Translations under genes and position numbers: made by a program
DNA from: an uncultured Acidobacteriota bacterium
Lineage (GTDB): Bacteria > Acidobacteriota > Thermoanaerobaculia > UBA5066
Assembly (NCBI GenBank): GCA_903845115.1
Contig: CAIMWE010000117.1
Coordinates: 1 to 64,000, forward strand
Length of the DNA stretch: 64,000 nucleotides
Direction: 5' to 3'
The notes under the pieces: model-generated
What the model saw: only the letters and a program-made list of their open reading frames with translations
Database searches by the model: none
What the model was told of the DNA's origin: nothing
Shown here: positions 40,469 to 52,200 of the stretch, in pieces
Layout: the number at the start of each line of letters is the position of its first letter
How positions within the stretch are numbered: position 1 is the first letter of the stretch

Positions 40469-43186
40469 ATGACCCTCTCGATGGCCGAGAGCATCCAGGA
40501 GCACGCCAACGAGCGGCTGGCGCCGCACGCCCTGGGCTCGCGCCGAAAGGCCCAGATCGACGCCTTCAAGAAGTTCCTGCGGCTGGAGACGCAGAGGCTC
40601 CGGATGAAGCATCGCTCCGGCCTCGGGGGCGTCCAGGTGGCGTCGGTCCGGAGCCACCAGGTCGACCTCGTCGTCACCCGGGTCAGCCGGCTCGTCGCCG
40701 CCGAGACCTCGTCCCTCTACGACCACGACCTCGAGAAGGTCGCGGTCGTCGCGCTCGGAGGCTACGGGCGGGCCGAGCTGGCCCCGTTCTCGGACGTGGA
40801 CCTCCTGTTCCTCCACACCGGGAAAGCACCCGACGAGGTCCGCCGCTTCACCGAGGAGGTCCTGAAGCTCCTGTGGGACGTGGGCCTGCAGGTGGGGCAC
40901 AGCTTTCGGTCGGCCCGCGAGTGCGTGGCGGAGGCCCGCGACGACCTCCACTCGCGGACCGCCCTCACCGAGGCCCGCCTCGTGACCGGAAGCGGTCCCC
41001 TGTTCGAGGGACTGCAGAAGCAGCTCGCCATGTCGCTCGCGAAGGACCCGAAAGCCACCGAGGCGTTCCTCGAGGCGATGCGCGTCGAGCTCGCCGAGCG
41101 ACGGACCAAGTTCGGCGCCGTCGCGGTCCAGGAGCCGAACGTGAAGGAGGGGATCGGCGGCCTCAGGGACCTGCACGCGATCCTGTGGGTCGGCAACGTC
41201 CGCTCGGGAAAGGGCGGGGTGGCCGGGCTCCTCTCCGAGGGCCTGATCACTCCCGCCGAGGCCCGGGTCCTGGCGCGGGGCCACGAGTTCCTGTCGAGGG
41301 TCCGGAACGAGCTCCACTTCTCGGCCGGGAGGAAGAACGACCTCCTCGCGCTCGACCTCCAGGAGGGCGTGGCCGCGGCGCTCGGCTACGAGGCCCATGG
41401 AGGCCTTCACCCCTCCGAGGTCTTCATGAGGGACTACTACCGCCGGGCGTCCGAGGTGAACGACGTCTGCCGGGCCTTCATGATGCGGCACCTCTCGCCC
41501 CCCGGCCGGGGCCTCCTCGCGAGCCTCCGCCCCCGCAGGTTCCGCGGAGGGCTGGAGGTGCGGGACGGGCGGCTGTACGCGCGGGGGGCCGGCCTCGAGG
41601 GCGGCCCGCTCCAGCTGATGGAGGCGTTCGCGGTCTCCCAGGCCGAGGACCTCCCCCTGTCCGACGAGCTCCGCCACTCGATCAGGGGACGGCTCCAGCT
41701 CGTCGACAAGCGGTTCCGCGAGTCCCGCGAGGCGAGCGCGGCGTTCCTGCACCTGCTGGCGCGGCGGGGCCGCGTGGGGCCGGCGCTGCGGGCGATGCAC
41801 GAGACCGGCTTCCTGGGCCGTTTCCTCCCCGAGTGGGCGCGCATCACCTTCGTGGTCCAGCACGACCTCTTCCACCGGTACACCGTCGACGAGCACACGC
41901 TTCGCGCGGTCGAGGCGCTCGACACGGTCGCGGCCGGGCGCGACGCGGCGGCGATCCCGTTCGGCCCCGTCCTCGACGAGGTGACCGACGCCGCGCCGCT
42001 GTACCTGGGGATGCTCCTCCACGACATCGGAAAGGGGAGGGACGGCCGCCACGTGGAGACCGGCGCGAGGATCGCCTCGCGGATCGTCGATCGGCTCCGC
42101 CTGGAGCCCGCCGCCGCCGAGGTCGTCCTGTTCCTCGTGAGCCGGCACCTCGAGATGTCCCAGGTCTCGCAGCAGCGGGACCTGAACGAGGACTCCCTCA
42201 TCACCGCGTTCGCCGACCGGATGGGGAGCCTCGAGAGCCTCGACCTCCTGCTCCTCCTCACCTACGCCGACCACTGCGCTGTCGCGCCGGGCATCTGGAA
42301 CGAGTGGAAGGGGTCTCTCCTGTTCGAGCTCTACAGGCGGACACGCGCCCGCCTGGCCGGCAGTCCCGAGGAGGAAGGGGTGGCCGACGCATCCCGGGCC
42401 CACGCGGCGGAGACCCTCCGGGCGTCCTTCCCCCAGCCGGACGTCGAGCGCCACTTCGCGACGATGCCCGAACGCTACCTCCGGTCCACCGACTCCGACC
42501 ACATGGTGCGGCACTTCCATCTCGTCCAGGCCCGGGCCGGCGCGGAGGTCGTCCTCGACTGGAACGACCTGGACGACAGCAGGTGTACCGAGCTGACCGT
42601 CATCGCGGACGACCGGCCGGGCTTCTTCGCGAAGGTGGCCGGGGCGTTGACCGCGAACGGCGTCAACATCCTGGCGGTCGACCTGTTCAGCCGCTCGGAC
42701 CGCGTCGTCGTGGACACGTTCAAGCTCTCCGAGCAGTTCGAGCACGTCCCCGTGAAGCAGGCCAAGCGGGCCAGGATCGCGGCCGTGCTGGCGGACGCGA
42801 TCGCGGGACGGGTCGACGTCAGGGACGCGGTGGAACGCTGGCTGGTCCGCAATCCCCAGAAGGCTCCCCGCGCCTGGGGCCGGGCGGCCCGCGGGCCCTC
42901 CGTCCGATTCGACAACGACGCCTCGGCGTCCTCGACCGTCGTCGACGTCAGGGGCCAGGACCGCCCCGGACTCGCCTTCACGATCGCGGACGCCCTCGCC
43001 AACCTCGGCCTGAACATCACCTTCGCCAAGATCGCTACCGATCGGGCCCTCGCCCTCGACGTGTTCTACGTGACCGAGGGAGGACGGAAGCTCGGTCCCG
43101 AGAGCCTGGCCCGCGTCGAGGAGGCCCTGCTGGCCGTCTTCGTCACCAAGGACCGGACGACGCGAATCGCGCGGGAGCACGCGTGA
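40469..43186 (+). CDS. glnD: PII uridylyltransferase/uridylyl-removing enzyme
   Basis: A 905-aa GlnD, the glutamine sensor that uridylylates PII proteins when nitrogen is short. The N-terminal nucleotidyltransferase has GGYGRAELAPFSDVD (97-111). An HD hydrolase domain carries HRYTVDEHT (about 469) and LLHDIGKGRDGRH (about 517). Two ACT domains, which bind glutamine, start at about 707 (ELTVIADDRPGFF) and 821 (VVDVRGQDRPGLA). All catalytic residues are present. Of the two PII proteins in the window only the one at 45.2 kb has the Tyr51 that GlnD modifies. Expression is from a sigma-54 promoter. Confidence 0.95.
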   Translation: MTLSMAESIQEHANERLAPHALGSRRKAQIDAFKKFLRLETQRLRMKHRSGLGGVQVASVRSHQVDLVVTRVSRLVAAETSSLYDHDLEKVAVVALGGYGRAELAPFSDVDLLFLHTGKAPDEVRRFTEEVLKLLWDVGLQVGHSFRSARECVAEARDDLHSRTALTEARLVTGSGPLFEGLQKQLAMSLAKDPKATEAFLEAMRVELAERRTKFGAVAVQEPNVKEGIGGLRDLHAILWVGNVRSGKGGVAGLLSEGLITPAEARVLARGHEFLSRVRNELHFSAGRKNDLLALDLQEGVAAALGYEAHGGLHPSEVFMRDYYRRASEVNDVCRAFMMRHLSPPGRGLLASLRPRRFRGGLEVRDGRLYARGAGLEGGPLQLMEAFAVSQAEDLPLSDELRHSIRGRLQLVDKRFRESREASAAFLHLLARRGRVGPALRAMHETGFLGRFLPEWARITFVVQHDLFHRYTVDEHTLRAVEALDTVAAGRDAAAIPFGPVLDEVTDAAPLYLGMLLHDIGKGRDGRHVETGARIASRIVDRLRLEPAAAEVVLFLVSRHLEMSQVSQQRDLNEDSLITAFADRMGSLESLDLLLLLTYADHCAVAPGIWNEWKGSLLFELYRRTRARLAGSPEEEGVADASRAHAAETLRASFPQPDVERHFATMPERYLRSTDSDHMVRHFHLVQARAGAEVVLDWNDLDDSRCTELTVIADDRPGFFAKVAGALTANGVNILAVDLFSRSDRVVVDTFKLSEQFEHVPVKQAKRARIAAVLADAIAGRVDVRDAVERWLVRNPQKAPRAWGRAARGPSVRFDNDASASSTVVDVRGQDRPGLAFTIADALANLGLNITFAKIATDRALALDVFYVTEGGRKLGPESLARVEEALLAVFVTKDRTTRIAREHA

Positions 43187-43250
43187 CCGGCGGCCGCGGG
43201 AGCCGCCGGCCCGCTGCGAGGGCGGTCGCGGGCCCGGTAGGGGGGCCCTC

Positions 43251-44477
43251 GTGATCGGCCTCGTCCTCGTCGCCCTGATCTCGCTCCTGATCGCCGCCAA
43301 GCTCGGGGGAAGCCTGGCCGAGTGGCTCGGACAGCCCGCCGTCTTGGGCGAGCTCCTCGCCGGCGTCGCGGTCGGAGCCCTCCCCCTGCTCGGGATTCAC
43401 ACCGTCGCCTTCGCAGCTCACGACCCGGTGGTATCGGCGCTGGCCGAGCTCGGCGTCATCCTCCTCCTGTTCGAGGTCGGGCTCTCGACCCGGCTGGCCG
43501 ACCTGATGAAGGTCGGTGGGTCCGCCTTCCTCGTCGCGACCATCGGCGTCGTGGTCCCGATGATCCTGGGAGCCCTCGTCGGGGCGTGGCTCCTGCCCGG
43601 GAGCCACCCCTACGTTCCGCTCTTCCTCGGGGCCTCGCTCTGCGCCACCAGCGTCGGGATCACGGCCCGCGTCCTCAAGGACCTGGGGCGGGTCCAGTCG
43701 CCGGAGGGACAGATCGTCCTCGGGGCCGCCGTCATCGACGACGTCATGGGCCTGCTCGTCCTCGCCGTGCTCGTTGGCCTCGTCGGCGGCTCCGGCCAGT
43801 CGACGGGACGGACCGCACTTCTCGTGGCCGTGAAGGCGATCGCCTTCCTCGTCGGTTCGCTCGCCCTCGGTCGCTGGATCGCGCCGAGGGCCTTCCGGGT
43901 CGTCTCCCGCCTCCACGGAACGGGAGTCGTCTTTACCTCGGCCCTGATCACATGCTTCGTCCTCTCCTGGTTCGCCGACTTCGTCGGCCTCGCTCCGATC
44001 GTCGGCGCCTTCGCGGCCGGCCTCGTCCTCGAGGGAGTGCCGTTCGAGCGCCTCCTGCCGGAAGGGGACCGCCTCGAAGACCTGCTTCTCCCGCTCTCGA
44101 CAGTCCTCGTGCCGCTCTTCTTCGTCCACATGGGCCTCCAGGTGAACCTCTCCGAGCTTGCCGGAGGGTCGGTCGGGCTAGCCCTCGCGCTCACCGCCGC
44201 GGCCATCATCGGCAAGCAGGCCTGCGCCCTCGCCGTCGTGACCCGCGGAGTGGACCGGTTCGCCGTGGGTCTGGGGATGATCCCTCGAGGGGAGGTCGGG
44301 CTGATCTTCGCCGGGATGGGACTTCGCCTTCAGGCCGGAGGACGGCCGATCCTGGGGGCTGGGGAATTCGCGGCCCTCGTCGCGATGGTCCTCCTGACGA
44401 CGGTCCTCACTCCCCCGCTCCTCAAGTGGCGCCTCGGCGCTGCGAAGCCCGCCGGCGTCCTCGTCTCCTCGCCGTAG
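43251..44477 (+). CDS. Kef/CPA2-type cation/proton antiporter
   Basis: A 408-aa membrane protein of the CPA2 antiporter family with about twelve helices. Landmarks are GQPAVLGELLAGVAVG, LAELGVILLLFEVGLST and GAAVIDDVMGLLVLAV with the acidic pair of the ion site, and the late FFVHMGLQVNL. No C-terminal nucleotide-binding (RCK) domain is attached. It lies 65 bases after glnD and may be co-transcribed with it. A link to ammonium or potassium handling during nitrogen shifts is possible but only contextual. Confidence 0.85.
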   Translation: MIGLVLVALISLLIAAKLGGSLAEWLGQPAVLGELLAGVAVGALPLLGIHTVAFAAHDPVVSALAELGVILLLFEVGLSTRLADLMKVGGSAFLVATIGVVVPMILGALVGAWLLPGSHPYVPLFLGASLCATSVGITARVLKDLGRVQSPEGQIVLGAAVIDDVMGLLVLAVLVGLVGGSGQSTGRTALLVAVKAIAFLVGSLALGRWIAPRAFRVVSRLHGTGVVFTSALITCFVLSWFADFVGLAPIVGAFAAGLVLEGVPFERLLPEGDRLEDLLLPLSTVLVPLFFVHMGLQVNLSELAGGSVGLALALTAAAIIGKQACALAVVTRGVDRFAVGLGMIPRGEVGLIFAGMGLRLQAGGRPILGAGEFAALVAMVLLTTVLTPPLLKWRLGAAKPAGVLVSSP

Positions 44478-44553
44478 CGCTCCGGCCCCCTCGTCGACTC
44501 CCCGCGCCCCCCCCGGGTCCCGGGACCCGCGACGAGAGGCTCGATCGTGAACA

Positions 44554-44590
44554 TTTTTGTCTTATTCGAGCCACTTCTCAACGTTCTTGT
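44554..44590 (+). promoter_or_regulatory. 37-bp bipartite element C (far site of glnK2-amt2)
   Basis: TTTTTGT, 19 bases, AACGTTCTTGT. It ends 253 bases before the GG of the -24 promoter, the same distance as element E before the glnA promoter. This identity of spacing supports an enhancer function. Confidence 0.7.
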
Positions 44591-44710
44591 AAGTTACCCG
44601 AGAGGCGCCTCCCGACCGGTGGTCCTGCCCGGCTCCTCTCCCCCACCGGGACCTTGAAACGGGCTCCGGGGCGGTCCCTCCCTCCCCGAAGCCCTCGGAC
44701 AGTTCCAACT

Positions 44711-45489
<779 letters not shown>

Positions 45490-45536
45490 AGAAGCTCCTC
45501 GCCAGCCGAGCCGCCGCCCGAAAGGAGAGATCAGCC

Positions 45537-47258
45537 ATGAGCCTCGGTCGCCGCATGTTCATCAGCTTCGGCCTCGGGGCCGTCTTGACCCTCGGAGTCT
45601 TCGGCCTGCGCACCCTATCGGCGCAGCAAGCCCCGGCCACCGCGGCCCCGGCCGCGCCCGAGACCGCCGCCGCCGCGGCATCTCCCGCCACGCCCGAGTC
45701 GGCCGCTCCCGCGACGGTTGCCGGCGCTCCTGCCGCGGCTCCGGCCGCCGCGCCCGCTGCCCCGCCCCGCCCGCCCGACCCGACCGGCGCAGCCACCGGC
45801 AACGCCTCCGACGTCCCCGTCAAGGACGCCGCCAAACCGACCCTCGTCGAGGTGATGGACACGGTCGGCCACAACAAGATCGCCATCAACATGATGTGGA
45901 CGCTGCTCACCGGCTTCCTGGTCATGTTCATGCAGACCGGATTCGCGATGGTGGAGACCGGCTTCACCAGGGCCAAGAACGCCGCCCACACCTTCTCGAT
46001 GAACTACATGGTCTACCCGATCGGGATGTTCGGCTACTGGGTCTGCGGATTCGCCCTGCAGATGGGCGGCGTGGGCGCCGTCGCCTCCCTCGGCGGAACT
46101 CCCCCGCTGACCGGGGAGTTCACGGTGAACCTCTTCGGCAAGGCCTTCGGCCTCTTCGGGACGAAGGGGTTCTTCCTCGGGCCGGACTGTTACGACGTCG
46201 GCGTCTTCACGCTCTTCCTTTTCCAGATGGTCTTCATGGACACCACGGTCACGATCCCGACCGGGGCCATGGCCGAGCGCTGGAAGTGGACCTCGTTCAT
46301 CGTCTACGGGTTCTTCATGTCGATGTTCGTCTACCCGCTCTACGCGAACTGGGTCTGGGGCGGCGGCTGGCTCTCGCAGCTCGGCGCGAACTTCGGCCTC
46401 GGCCACGGGCACGTCGACTTCGCCGGGTCCTCCGTCGTCCACATGGTGGGCGGCGTGGCCGCCCTCGCGGGGGCGATCGTCCTCGGTCCGCGTCTCGGCA
46501 AGTTCGACAAGGCCGGCAAGCCGATCGCCATCCCCGGCCACCACATCCCGATGGCGCTCGTCGGCACCCTGATCCTCGCCTTCGGCTGGTTCGGGTTCAA
46601 TCCGGGCTCGACGCTGGCCGGCACCGACCTGCGCATCGCGGTGGTCGCCACCAATACGATGCTCGCCGGCACGGGCGGCGCCCTCACCGCGATGATCTAC
46701 ATGATGTGGAAGTTCGGCAAGCCCGACCCGTCGATGATGGCGAACGGCATGCTCGCCGGCCTCGTCGCGATCACGGCCCCGTGCGCGTTCGTGACGGCGC
46801 CCGTGTCGATGCTGATCGGCGCCATCTCCGGGATCCTCGTCTGCCTGTCCGTCTTCTTCATCGAGGGGACGCTGAAGATCGACGATCCGGTCGGCGCCAT
46901 CTCCGTCCACGGCGTCAACGGAGCCTTCGGCGTCATCTGCGTCGGCCTCTTCGCCGACGGGAAGTACGGCGACGGGTGGAACAACGTCCCGGGCACGGTG
47001 GCCGGTCTCTTCTACGGGAACGGCAAGCAGCTCGTGGCCCAGCTGATCGGAGTGGCGACCTGCTTCATCTTCGTCTTCGTCGCCTTCTACGTCTTCTTCA
47101 AGATCCTCGACAAGATCATCGGGAACCGGGTCTCGGCGGAGACCGAGCTCACCGGCCTCGACCTTCCGGAGATGGGGGCCCTCGCCTATCCGGAGTTCTC
47201 GATGTCGTCCAGCATGTCGTCGGAGTACACGGTCGACCAGGCGGACAAGAAAGCCTAG
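45537..47258 (+). CDS. amt: Ammonium transporter with N-terminal extension and Asn for first twin His
   Basis: A 573-aa protein: a signal-peptide-like start (MSLGRRMFISFGLGAVLTL), an Ala/Pro-rich linker of about 60 residues and an Amt domain of about 450. The second pore histidine is present in ISVHGVNGAFG. At the first position the sequence is YANWVWGGGW where canonical Amt has HWVWG, so that His is Asn. The C-terminus has GLDLPEMGALAYPEF. The ATG at 45537 has a good GGAGAG site; an upstream in-frame GTG at 45486 overlaps the glnK stop. The linker may lie in the periplasm. Whether this channel conducts ammonium or acts as a sensor is open. Confidence 0.9.
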   Translation: MSLGRRMFISFGLGAVLTLGVFGLRTLSAQQAPATAAPAAPETAAAAASPATPESAAPATVAGAPAAAPAAAPAAPPRPPDPTGAATGNASDVPVKDAAKPTLVEVMDTVGHNKIAINMMWTLLTGFLVMFMQTGFAMVETGFTRAKNAAHTFSMNYMVYPIGMFGYWVCGFALQMGGVGAVASLGGTPPLTGEFTVNLFGKAFGLFGTKGFFLGPDCYDVGVFTLFLFQMVFMDTTVTIPTGAMAERWKWTSFIVYGFFMSMFVYPLYANWVWGGGWLSQLGANFGLGHGHVDFAGSSVVHMVGGVAALAGAIVLGPRLGKFDKAGKPIAIPGHHIPMALVGTLILAFGWFGFNPGSTLAGTDLRIAVVATNTMLAGTGGALTAMIYMMWKFGKPDPSMMANGMLAGLVAITAPCAFVTAPVSMLIGAISGILVCLSVFFIEGTLKIDDPVGAISVHGVNGAFGVICVGLFADGKYGDGWNNVPGTVAGLFYGNGKQLVAQLIGVATCFIFVFVAFYVFFKILDKIIGNRVSAETELTGLDLPEMGALAYPEFSMSSSMSSEYTVDQADKKA

Positions 47259-47284
47259 CCGCCACGTCCTTCCTGGCTACTTTC

Positions 47285-47312
47285 GCGGCGCGCCGGACCT
47301 CCGGCGCGCCGC
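47285..47312 (+). terminator. Terminator after amt2
   Basis: A 12-bp perfect stem (47285-47296 with 47301-47312, GCGGCGCGCCGG type) with a 4-base loop, followed by TTTCCTT. Ends the glnK2-amt2 transcript 27 bases after the stop codon. Confidence 0.8.
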
Positions 47313-47373
47313 TTTCCTTCGCGCCGTCCCCCTTCCGGGACCGCCCGGCTCGTGGAGCGGAATGGTTCCGACA

Positions 47374-47410
47374 TTTTCGTCGTGTTTCCCACTGAACTTA
47401 ACGTTCTTGT
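47374..47410 (+). promoter_or_regulatory. 37-bp bipartite element E (upstream of glnA)
   Basis: TTTTCGT, 19 bases, AACGTTCTTGT. It shares the second half exactly with element C and ends 253 bases before the glnA -24 promoter, as C does before glnK2. Confidence 0.7.
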
Positions 47411-47661
47411 CTTGAGGCCAACCCGCGCGAAGGGTGCCCACCCGGTGACCCCGAAGTCGCTGGCCAGCCTCCCCGGCAAGTCACCCCGCGCAGGGTCGCT
47501 CCGCCGGTTCCCCCACCGGAGCATTTCCTACAAGATTGGAGCAATTCGCCAGAAACAGTCCAGAAACGTAGATTCCGAGCCCCCCCGACGACGGGCCCGC
47601 AAAGCGCCCCAAAGCACTAGAATCGAACCGCTTGGCATCGCACGGCGTGCATGCAGGCGAA

Positions 47662-47677
47662 GGGCACGGGAGTTGCT
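47662..47677 (+). promoter_or_regulatory. Sigma-54 promoter of glnA
   Basis: GGGCACG (47662-47668), four bases, TTGCT (47673-47677), the best -24/-12 match in the window. It lies about 90 bases before the glnA start. Confidence 0.65.
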
Positions 47678-47767
47678 CCTACAAGGGGTGCCGGATCGGA
47701 CGCTCCGAACTCCGAGGGTCCGTCTCCGGCATCAATCGCACGCGACAAAGAGGAGGATGGATCTCAT

Positions 47768-49180
47768 ATGACCCCGAAAGACGTCGTCAAGCTCATCAAG
47801 GAAACGAAGGCCGTCGCCGTCGACTTCAAGTTCAACGACTTCCTGGGCCTCTGGCAGCACTTCTCGACCCCCGTCAGCGAGGTCGATGAAGCGATCTTCG
47901 AGGAAGGTCTCGGATTCGACGGCTCGTCGATCCGGGGCTGGCAGCCGATCCACGCCAGCGACATGCTGGTCATGCCCGACCCGACGACTGCGAAGATCGA
48001 CCCGTTCTGCAAGGACGTCACCCTCTCCCTCATCTGCAACATCGTCGACCCGATCACGAAGCAGGAGTACTCGCGCGACCCGCGCAACATCGCGCGCAAG
48101 GCCGAGGCCTACGTCCAGTCGACCGGCATCGGCGACACGGTCAACATCGGCCCCGAGCCCGAGTTCTTCATCTTCGACGACATCCGGTACGGGCAGAACC
48201 AGCACTCCGGCTTCTACTTCCTCGACTCGATCGAGGGGCAGTGGAACACGGGCCGCGACGAGAAGCCGAACCTCGGCTACAAGCCCCGGTACAAGGAAGG
48301 CTACTTCCCGGTCGCGCCGACCGACAGCCAGCAGGACATCCGCTCCGAGATGTGCCTCGAGATGGAGAAGCTCGGCTTCCGGATCGAGCGGCAGCACCAC
48401 GAGGTGGCGACCGCCGGCCAGGCCGAGATCGACATGCGGTTCCTCCCGCTCGTCCAGATGGGCGACTGCCTCATGTGGTTCAAGTACGTCTGCAAGAACG
48501 TCGCCTTCCGGCACGGCAAGACCGTCACGTTCATGCCGAAGCCGGTCTTCGGCGACAACGGCAGCGGCATGCACGTCCACCAGAGCATCTGGAAGGGGGG
48601 CAAGCCCCTCTTCGCGGGTGACGGCTACGGCGGGATGAGCGAGATGGCGATGCACTACATCGGCGGCATCCTCAAGCACGCCGGGGCGCTCGCCGCCTTC
48701 ACGAACCCCTCCACCAACAGCTACCGCCGCCTCGTCCCCGGATACGAGGCCCCGGTCAACCTCGCCTACTCCAGCCGCAACCGCAGCGCCGCGATCCGGA
48801 TCCCGATGTACTCCCCCAGCCCGAAGGCGAAGCGGATCGAGGTCCGGTTCCCCGACCCGACCGCCAACGGCTACCTCGCCTTCTCCGCGATGCTCATGGC
48901 CGGCCTCGACGGCATCCAGAACAAGCTGAACCCGGGCGGCCCGCTCGACAAGGACATCTACTCCCTCTCGCCCGAGGAGCTCAAGGACGTCCCGTCGATG
49001 CCGGCGAGCCTCGACGAGGCCCTGAACAACCTGAAGAACGACCACGCGTTCCTCCTCAAGGGCGACGTCTTCACCGAGGACGTCATCGAGACCTGGATCG
49101 ACTACAAGATGTCGAGCGAGGTCAACGCGATGCGCCTCCGCCCGCACCCGCACGAATTCGCCCTCTACTTCGACGCCTGA
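47768..49180 (+). CDS. glnA: Glutamine synthetase type I
   Basis: A 470-aa GSI that makes glutamine from glutamate, ammonium and ATP. Active-site landmarks include DGSSIRGWQ, the ATP/metal segment [23 protein letters not shown] and NRSAAIRIP. The adenylylation tyrosine is present in [10 protein letters not shown] (Tyr398, equivalent to Tyr397 of E. coli), so the GlnE encoded 4.5 kb downstream can modify it. The ATG follows AGGAGG. Expression comes from a sigma-54 promoter with two upstream elements. A terminator follows at once. Confidence 0.97.
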   Translation: MTPKDVVKLIKETKAVAVDFKFNDFLGLWQHFSTPVSEVDEAIFEEGLGFDGSSIRGWQPIHASDMLVMPDPTTAKIDPFCKDVTLSLICNIVDPITKQEYSRDPRNIARKAEAYVQSTGIGDTVNIGPEPEFFIFDDIRYGQNQHSGFYFLDSIEGQWNTGRDEKPNLGYKPRYKEGYFPVAPTDSQQDIRSEMCLEMEKLGFRIERQHHEVATAGQAEIDMRFLPLVQMGDCLMWFKYVCKNVAFRHGKTVTFMPKPVFGDNGSGMHVHQSIWKGGKPLFAGDGYGGMSEMAMHYIGGILKHAGALAAFTNPSTNSYRRLVPGYEAPVNLAYSSRNRSAAIRIPMYSPSPKAKRIEVRFPDPTANGYLAFSAMLMAGLDGIQNKLNPGGPLDKDIYSLSPEELKDVPSMPASLDEALNNLKNDHAFLLKGDVFTEDVIETWIDYKMSSEVNAMRLRPHPHEFALYFDA

Positions 49181-49207
49181 TCCCGGAAGCCTCTTTCGTT
49201 CCGACCG

Positions 49208-49234
49208 GCCCTCCCGCGCCTCGCGCGGGGGGGC
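49208..49234 (+). terminator. Terminator after glnA
   Basis: An 11-bp stem (49208-49218 with 49224-49234, one T-G wobble) with a 5-base loop and a TTTTCCTTTT tail. Confidence 0.8.
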
Positions 49235-49289
49235 TTTTCCTTTTCGGTGCCCGCCGCGTCCCATCCCGATTTCGTGGAGGCCGAGTAAC

Positions 49290-52200
49290 ATGGCTCCAGT
49301 GAGAGAAAAGGGCTCGCCCGTAGGAGGCAGCGCCCCGATCGTGCCGCTCAGCGCCGCGGTCGCACTCGCCTACGCCCTCGTCGGCGCGGCCGGCCTGACT
49401 CTCGCGATCCCGCCGGGCTACGCCAGCCCGGTGTTCCCCGCGGCGGGCCTCGCGCTGGCGGCCGTCCTCCGGTTCGGAGGCCGGGCGCTCCCCGGCCTCG
49501 TCCTGGGATCTGCCCTTCTCAACCTCTCGCACGCCTGGTTCGGCGGGACGCTCACCCCGGCCACGGCGTGGGTGGCGATGGTGATCGCTGGCGGCAGCAC
49601 CGCGCAGGCCTGGGCCGGCGCCTCTCTCGTGAGGCGATGGAACGGGTCCGCCTGGCGCTCGCTGGAGCGGGAGCAGGACGTGATCGGCTTCCTCCTGCTG
49701 GGCGGCGGGCTGGCGCCGTTGATCGCGGCCTCGGTCGCGGTGCCTGCCCTCCTGGCCGCGGGCGTCGTCGGCCCGGCCGACGCTCTCTTCACGTGGGGGA
49801 ACTGGTACGTCGGCGACGCCCTCGGCGTCATGGTCTTCGCGCCGCTGACACTCTGTGCGATCGACGTGCCGGGAGGAGTCTGGCGCGAGGGGCGGCGGCG
49901 GATCGTCCCCCCGATGCTCGTGACGCTCGGACTCGTCGCTCTCGCCTTCCTCGCCACCGCCCGCTGGGAGAAGCAGGAGCTGGACGGCCGGCTGGAAGAC
50001 GACGGCCGGGTCATCGCCAGGAGAATCTCCGACCGCCTGATCGCTCACCGGGAGATCCTCTCGTCGCTGCGGCACTTCGTCGAGGCCGCACCCGGCTTCA
50101 CGTTCCCCCAGTTCGAGCAGTTCACCCGGGTCACCCTGAGAGACAACTCCGACATCTTCGCGCTCAGCTTCAACGACCTCGTCCGAGACGGGGAGCGAAC
50201 CCGATTCGAGGAGGCGATGAGCCGCCTCTCCCCGCTCGGCCCGTACCGGATCACCGAGCGGGACGCGGAGCGAAAGCTCGCCCCCGCCGCGCCGCGCCCG
50301 GAGTACGTCGCGGTCCGCTACATCGTCCCCCTGGCCGGCAATCAGTCGGCGGTGGGCTACGACATCAACTCGGAGCCGGTCCGCCGGGAAGCGATCCAGC
50401 GTTCCCTGGCGACGGGCCAGATGGGCGTCACGGCCCCCCTCCTCCTGGTCCAGGAGCGGCAGCAGAGGGTCGGGCTCCTGGAGCTGCTCCCCGTCGAGCG
50501 GGCGCAGGGCGATCGGGAGGCGGGCTCGAGCAGGCCGCGAGGGTTCGCGGTGGCGGTGGTGAAGGTCGACGAGATGATCGACATCGCCACCCGGGGACAT
50601 GTCGCCGCCGGGCTCCTGTTCCGGCTGACGGACCCGGGCGCACCGGACGAGCGAGGCCTCCTCTACCGGTCCGATTCGCGGGTCCCCGGACCCGGGCCGG
50701 TCCCGCGAGAGGAAGCGGCGGCATGGAGCACCCCCCTCCTGATCGGCGACCGTCCCTGGACGCTCTCCGTGCAACGGACCCCCGCGTACGCCGCGTGGCA
50801 TCGGCCGTGGCTCGGTTGGGCCGTCGGCGTGCTGGGTCTTCTCTTCGCCACGCTCCTCCAGGCCCTCCTCCTCGGCATGACCGGCCGGGCTGCCGTGATC
50901 GCACGGACGAACGAGGCCCTGAGGTCGAGCCAGGCCCGGCTCGATCTCGCCGAGACCTCCTTCGAGAACGGCGGCGAGGCGATGGTCGTGACCGACGCCG
51001 CAGGGTCGGTCCTCTCGACGAATCCCGCGTTCTCGCGGTTGACGGGCTACCCGGCCGAGGAGATCAAGGGAAAGGACCTGCGGTTGCTGAAGTCGGGGAG
51101 GCACCCCGCTGCGTTCTTCCGGGACCTCTTCGGGATCCTCGCGGCCGGCCGGCAGTGGGAGGGGGAGATCTGGAACCGGCGCAAGGACGGCCAGATCTTC
51201 GTCTCGTGGCAGACCATCACGGCGGTGCGCGACGCCGCCGGGGCCATCACGCACTACGTAGGGTCGTTCTCCGACGTCACTGGCCGCGTCCGGGCGGAGG
51301 CCGAACGCCAGGCGCTCCTCGAGATCCAACGGGCGGCGACGGCCGAGACCGACACGCGATTCTTCCTCGCCCTCGTCCACCGAGCGATCCGGCCGGCCCT
51401 GCGGGCGGGGAACCTCTGCGTCGTCCTCCGCAACCCGAGGACGGGGCTCTTCGAGGAGGCCTTCAAGGTCGACGAGCGGGAGGCTCCCGCCGAACCGGTC
51501 CGATCCCTCCGCGGCAGGGCCGCGTACGTCCTCCGCAAGGGCGAAGCGGTCATCTTTTCCTCCGCGCTCTTCGAGGAGCTGCGCGCGAGCGGCGAGGCCG
51601 AGGAGGCGGGGGCCCCTCCCGCCTCGTGGCTCGGGGCGCCGCTCGGCCGCCCCGGCCAGGCCATCGGCGTCCTCTCCGTGCAGGACTACGAGGTCGAGGG
51701 GTGCTACTCGGAAGGCGACCGGGTGTTCCTCGGCTCCGTGGCCACCGAGATGGCCCTGGCCATCGAGCGCCGGGAGTCGCAGAACGCCGTCGTCGAAAGC
51801 GAGGCCCGGCTCGCCGAAGCGCAACGGATGGCCCACGTCGGCGTCTGGGAGCTGGACCTCAAGGACGGACACCTCTCCCAGTCGGACGAGGCCTACCGGA
51901 TCATGGGGGTCGAGCCCGGAAGCTTCCGGCCGACGGGCGAGTCCCTCCTGGCGGCCGTTCACGCGGAGGACCGGGCCGCCGTCAACGAGGCGTACATCGC
52001 GTCTTTCGCGGACGACGCGCCCCACGAGATGGACCACCGCCTCCGGCTGCCCGACGGGCGGGTCCGGTGGGTGAAGGCGCGCTGGCGGAACGAGCTCGCC
52101 CCCGACGGCACCCCGCTCCGCGTGACGGCCACGATCCAGGATCTCACCGAGCAGATGCTGGCCCGCGAGGCGAAGGCCCTGAGCGAGGCCAAGGAGGCGG

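Larger units (their letters stand above)
47313..47767 (+). promoter_or_regulatory. glnA upstream region with element E and a sigma-54 promoter
   Basis: Element E is TTTTCGT (47374-47380), 19 bases, AACGTTCTTGT (47400-47410). A weaker reversed match, TTTCTGG-N19-TCCAATCTTGT on the minus strand at 47530-47566, sits 97 bases before the promoter. The sigma-54 promoter GGGCACG (47662-47668), four bases, TTGCT (47673-47677) has the exact 12-base GG-GC distance. About 80 bases of leader follow before the ATG at 47768, with AGGAGG at 47751. No coding region is seen in this gap. Confidence 0.7.

Noticed and set aside
47651-47767. Longer glnA with an upstream ATG at 47651
   Set aside because: It would start before the sigma-54 promoter's expected transcription start; the ATG at 47768 has AGGAGG and matches the family N-terminus.
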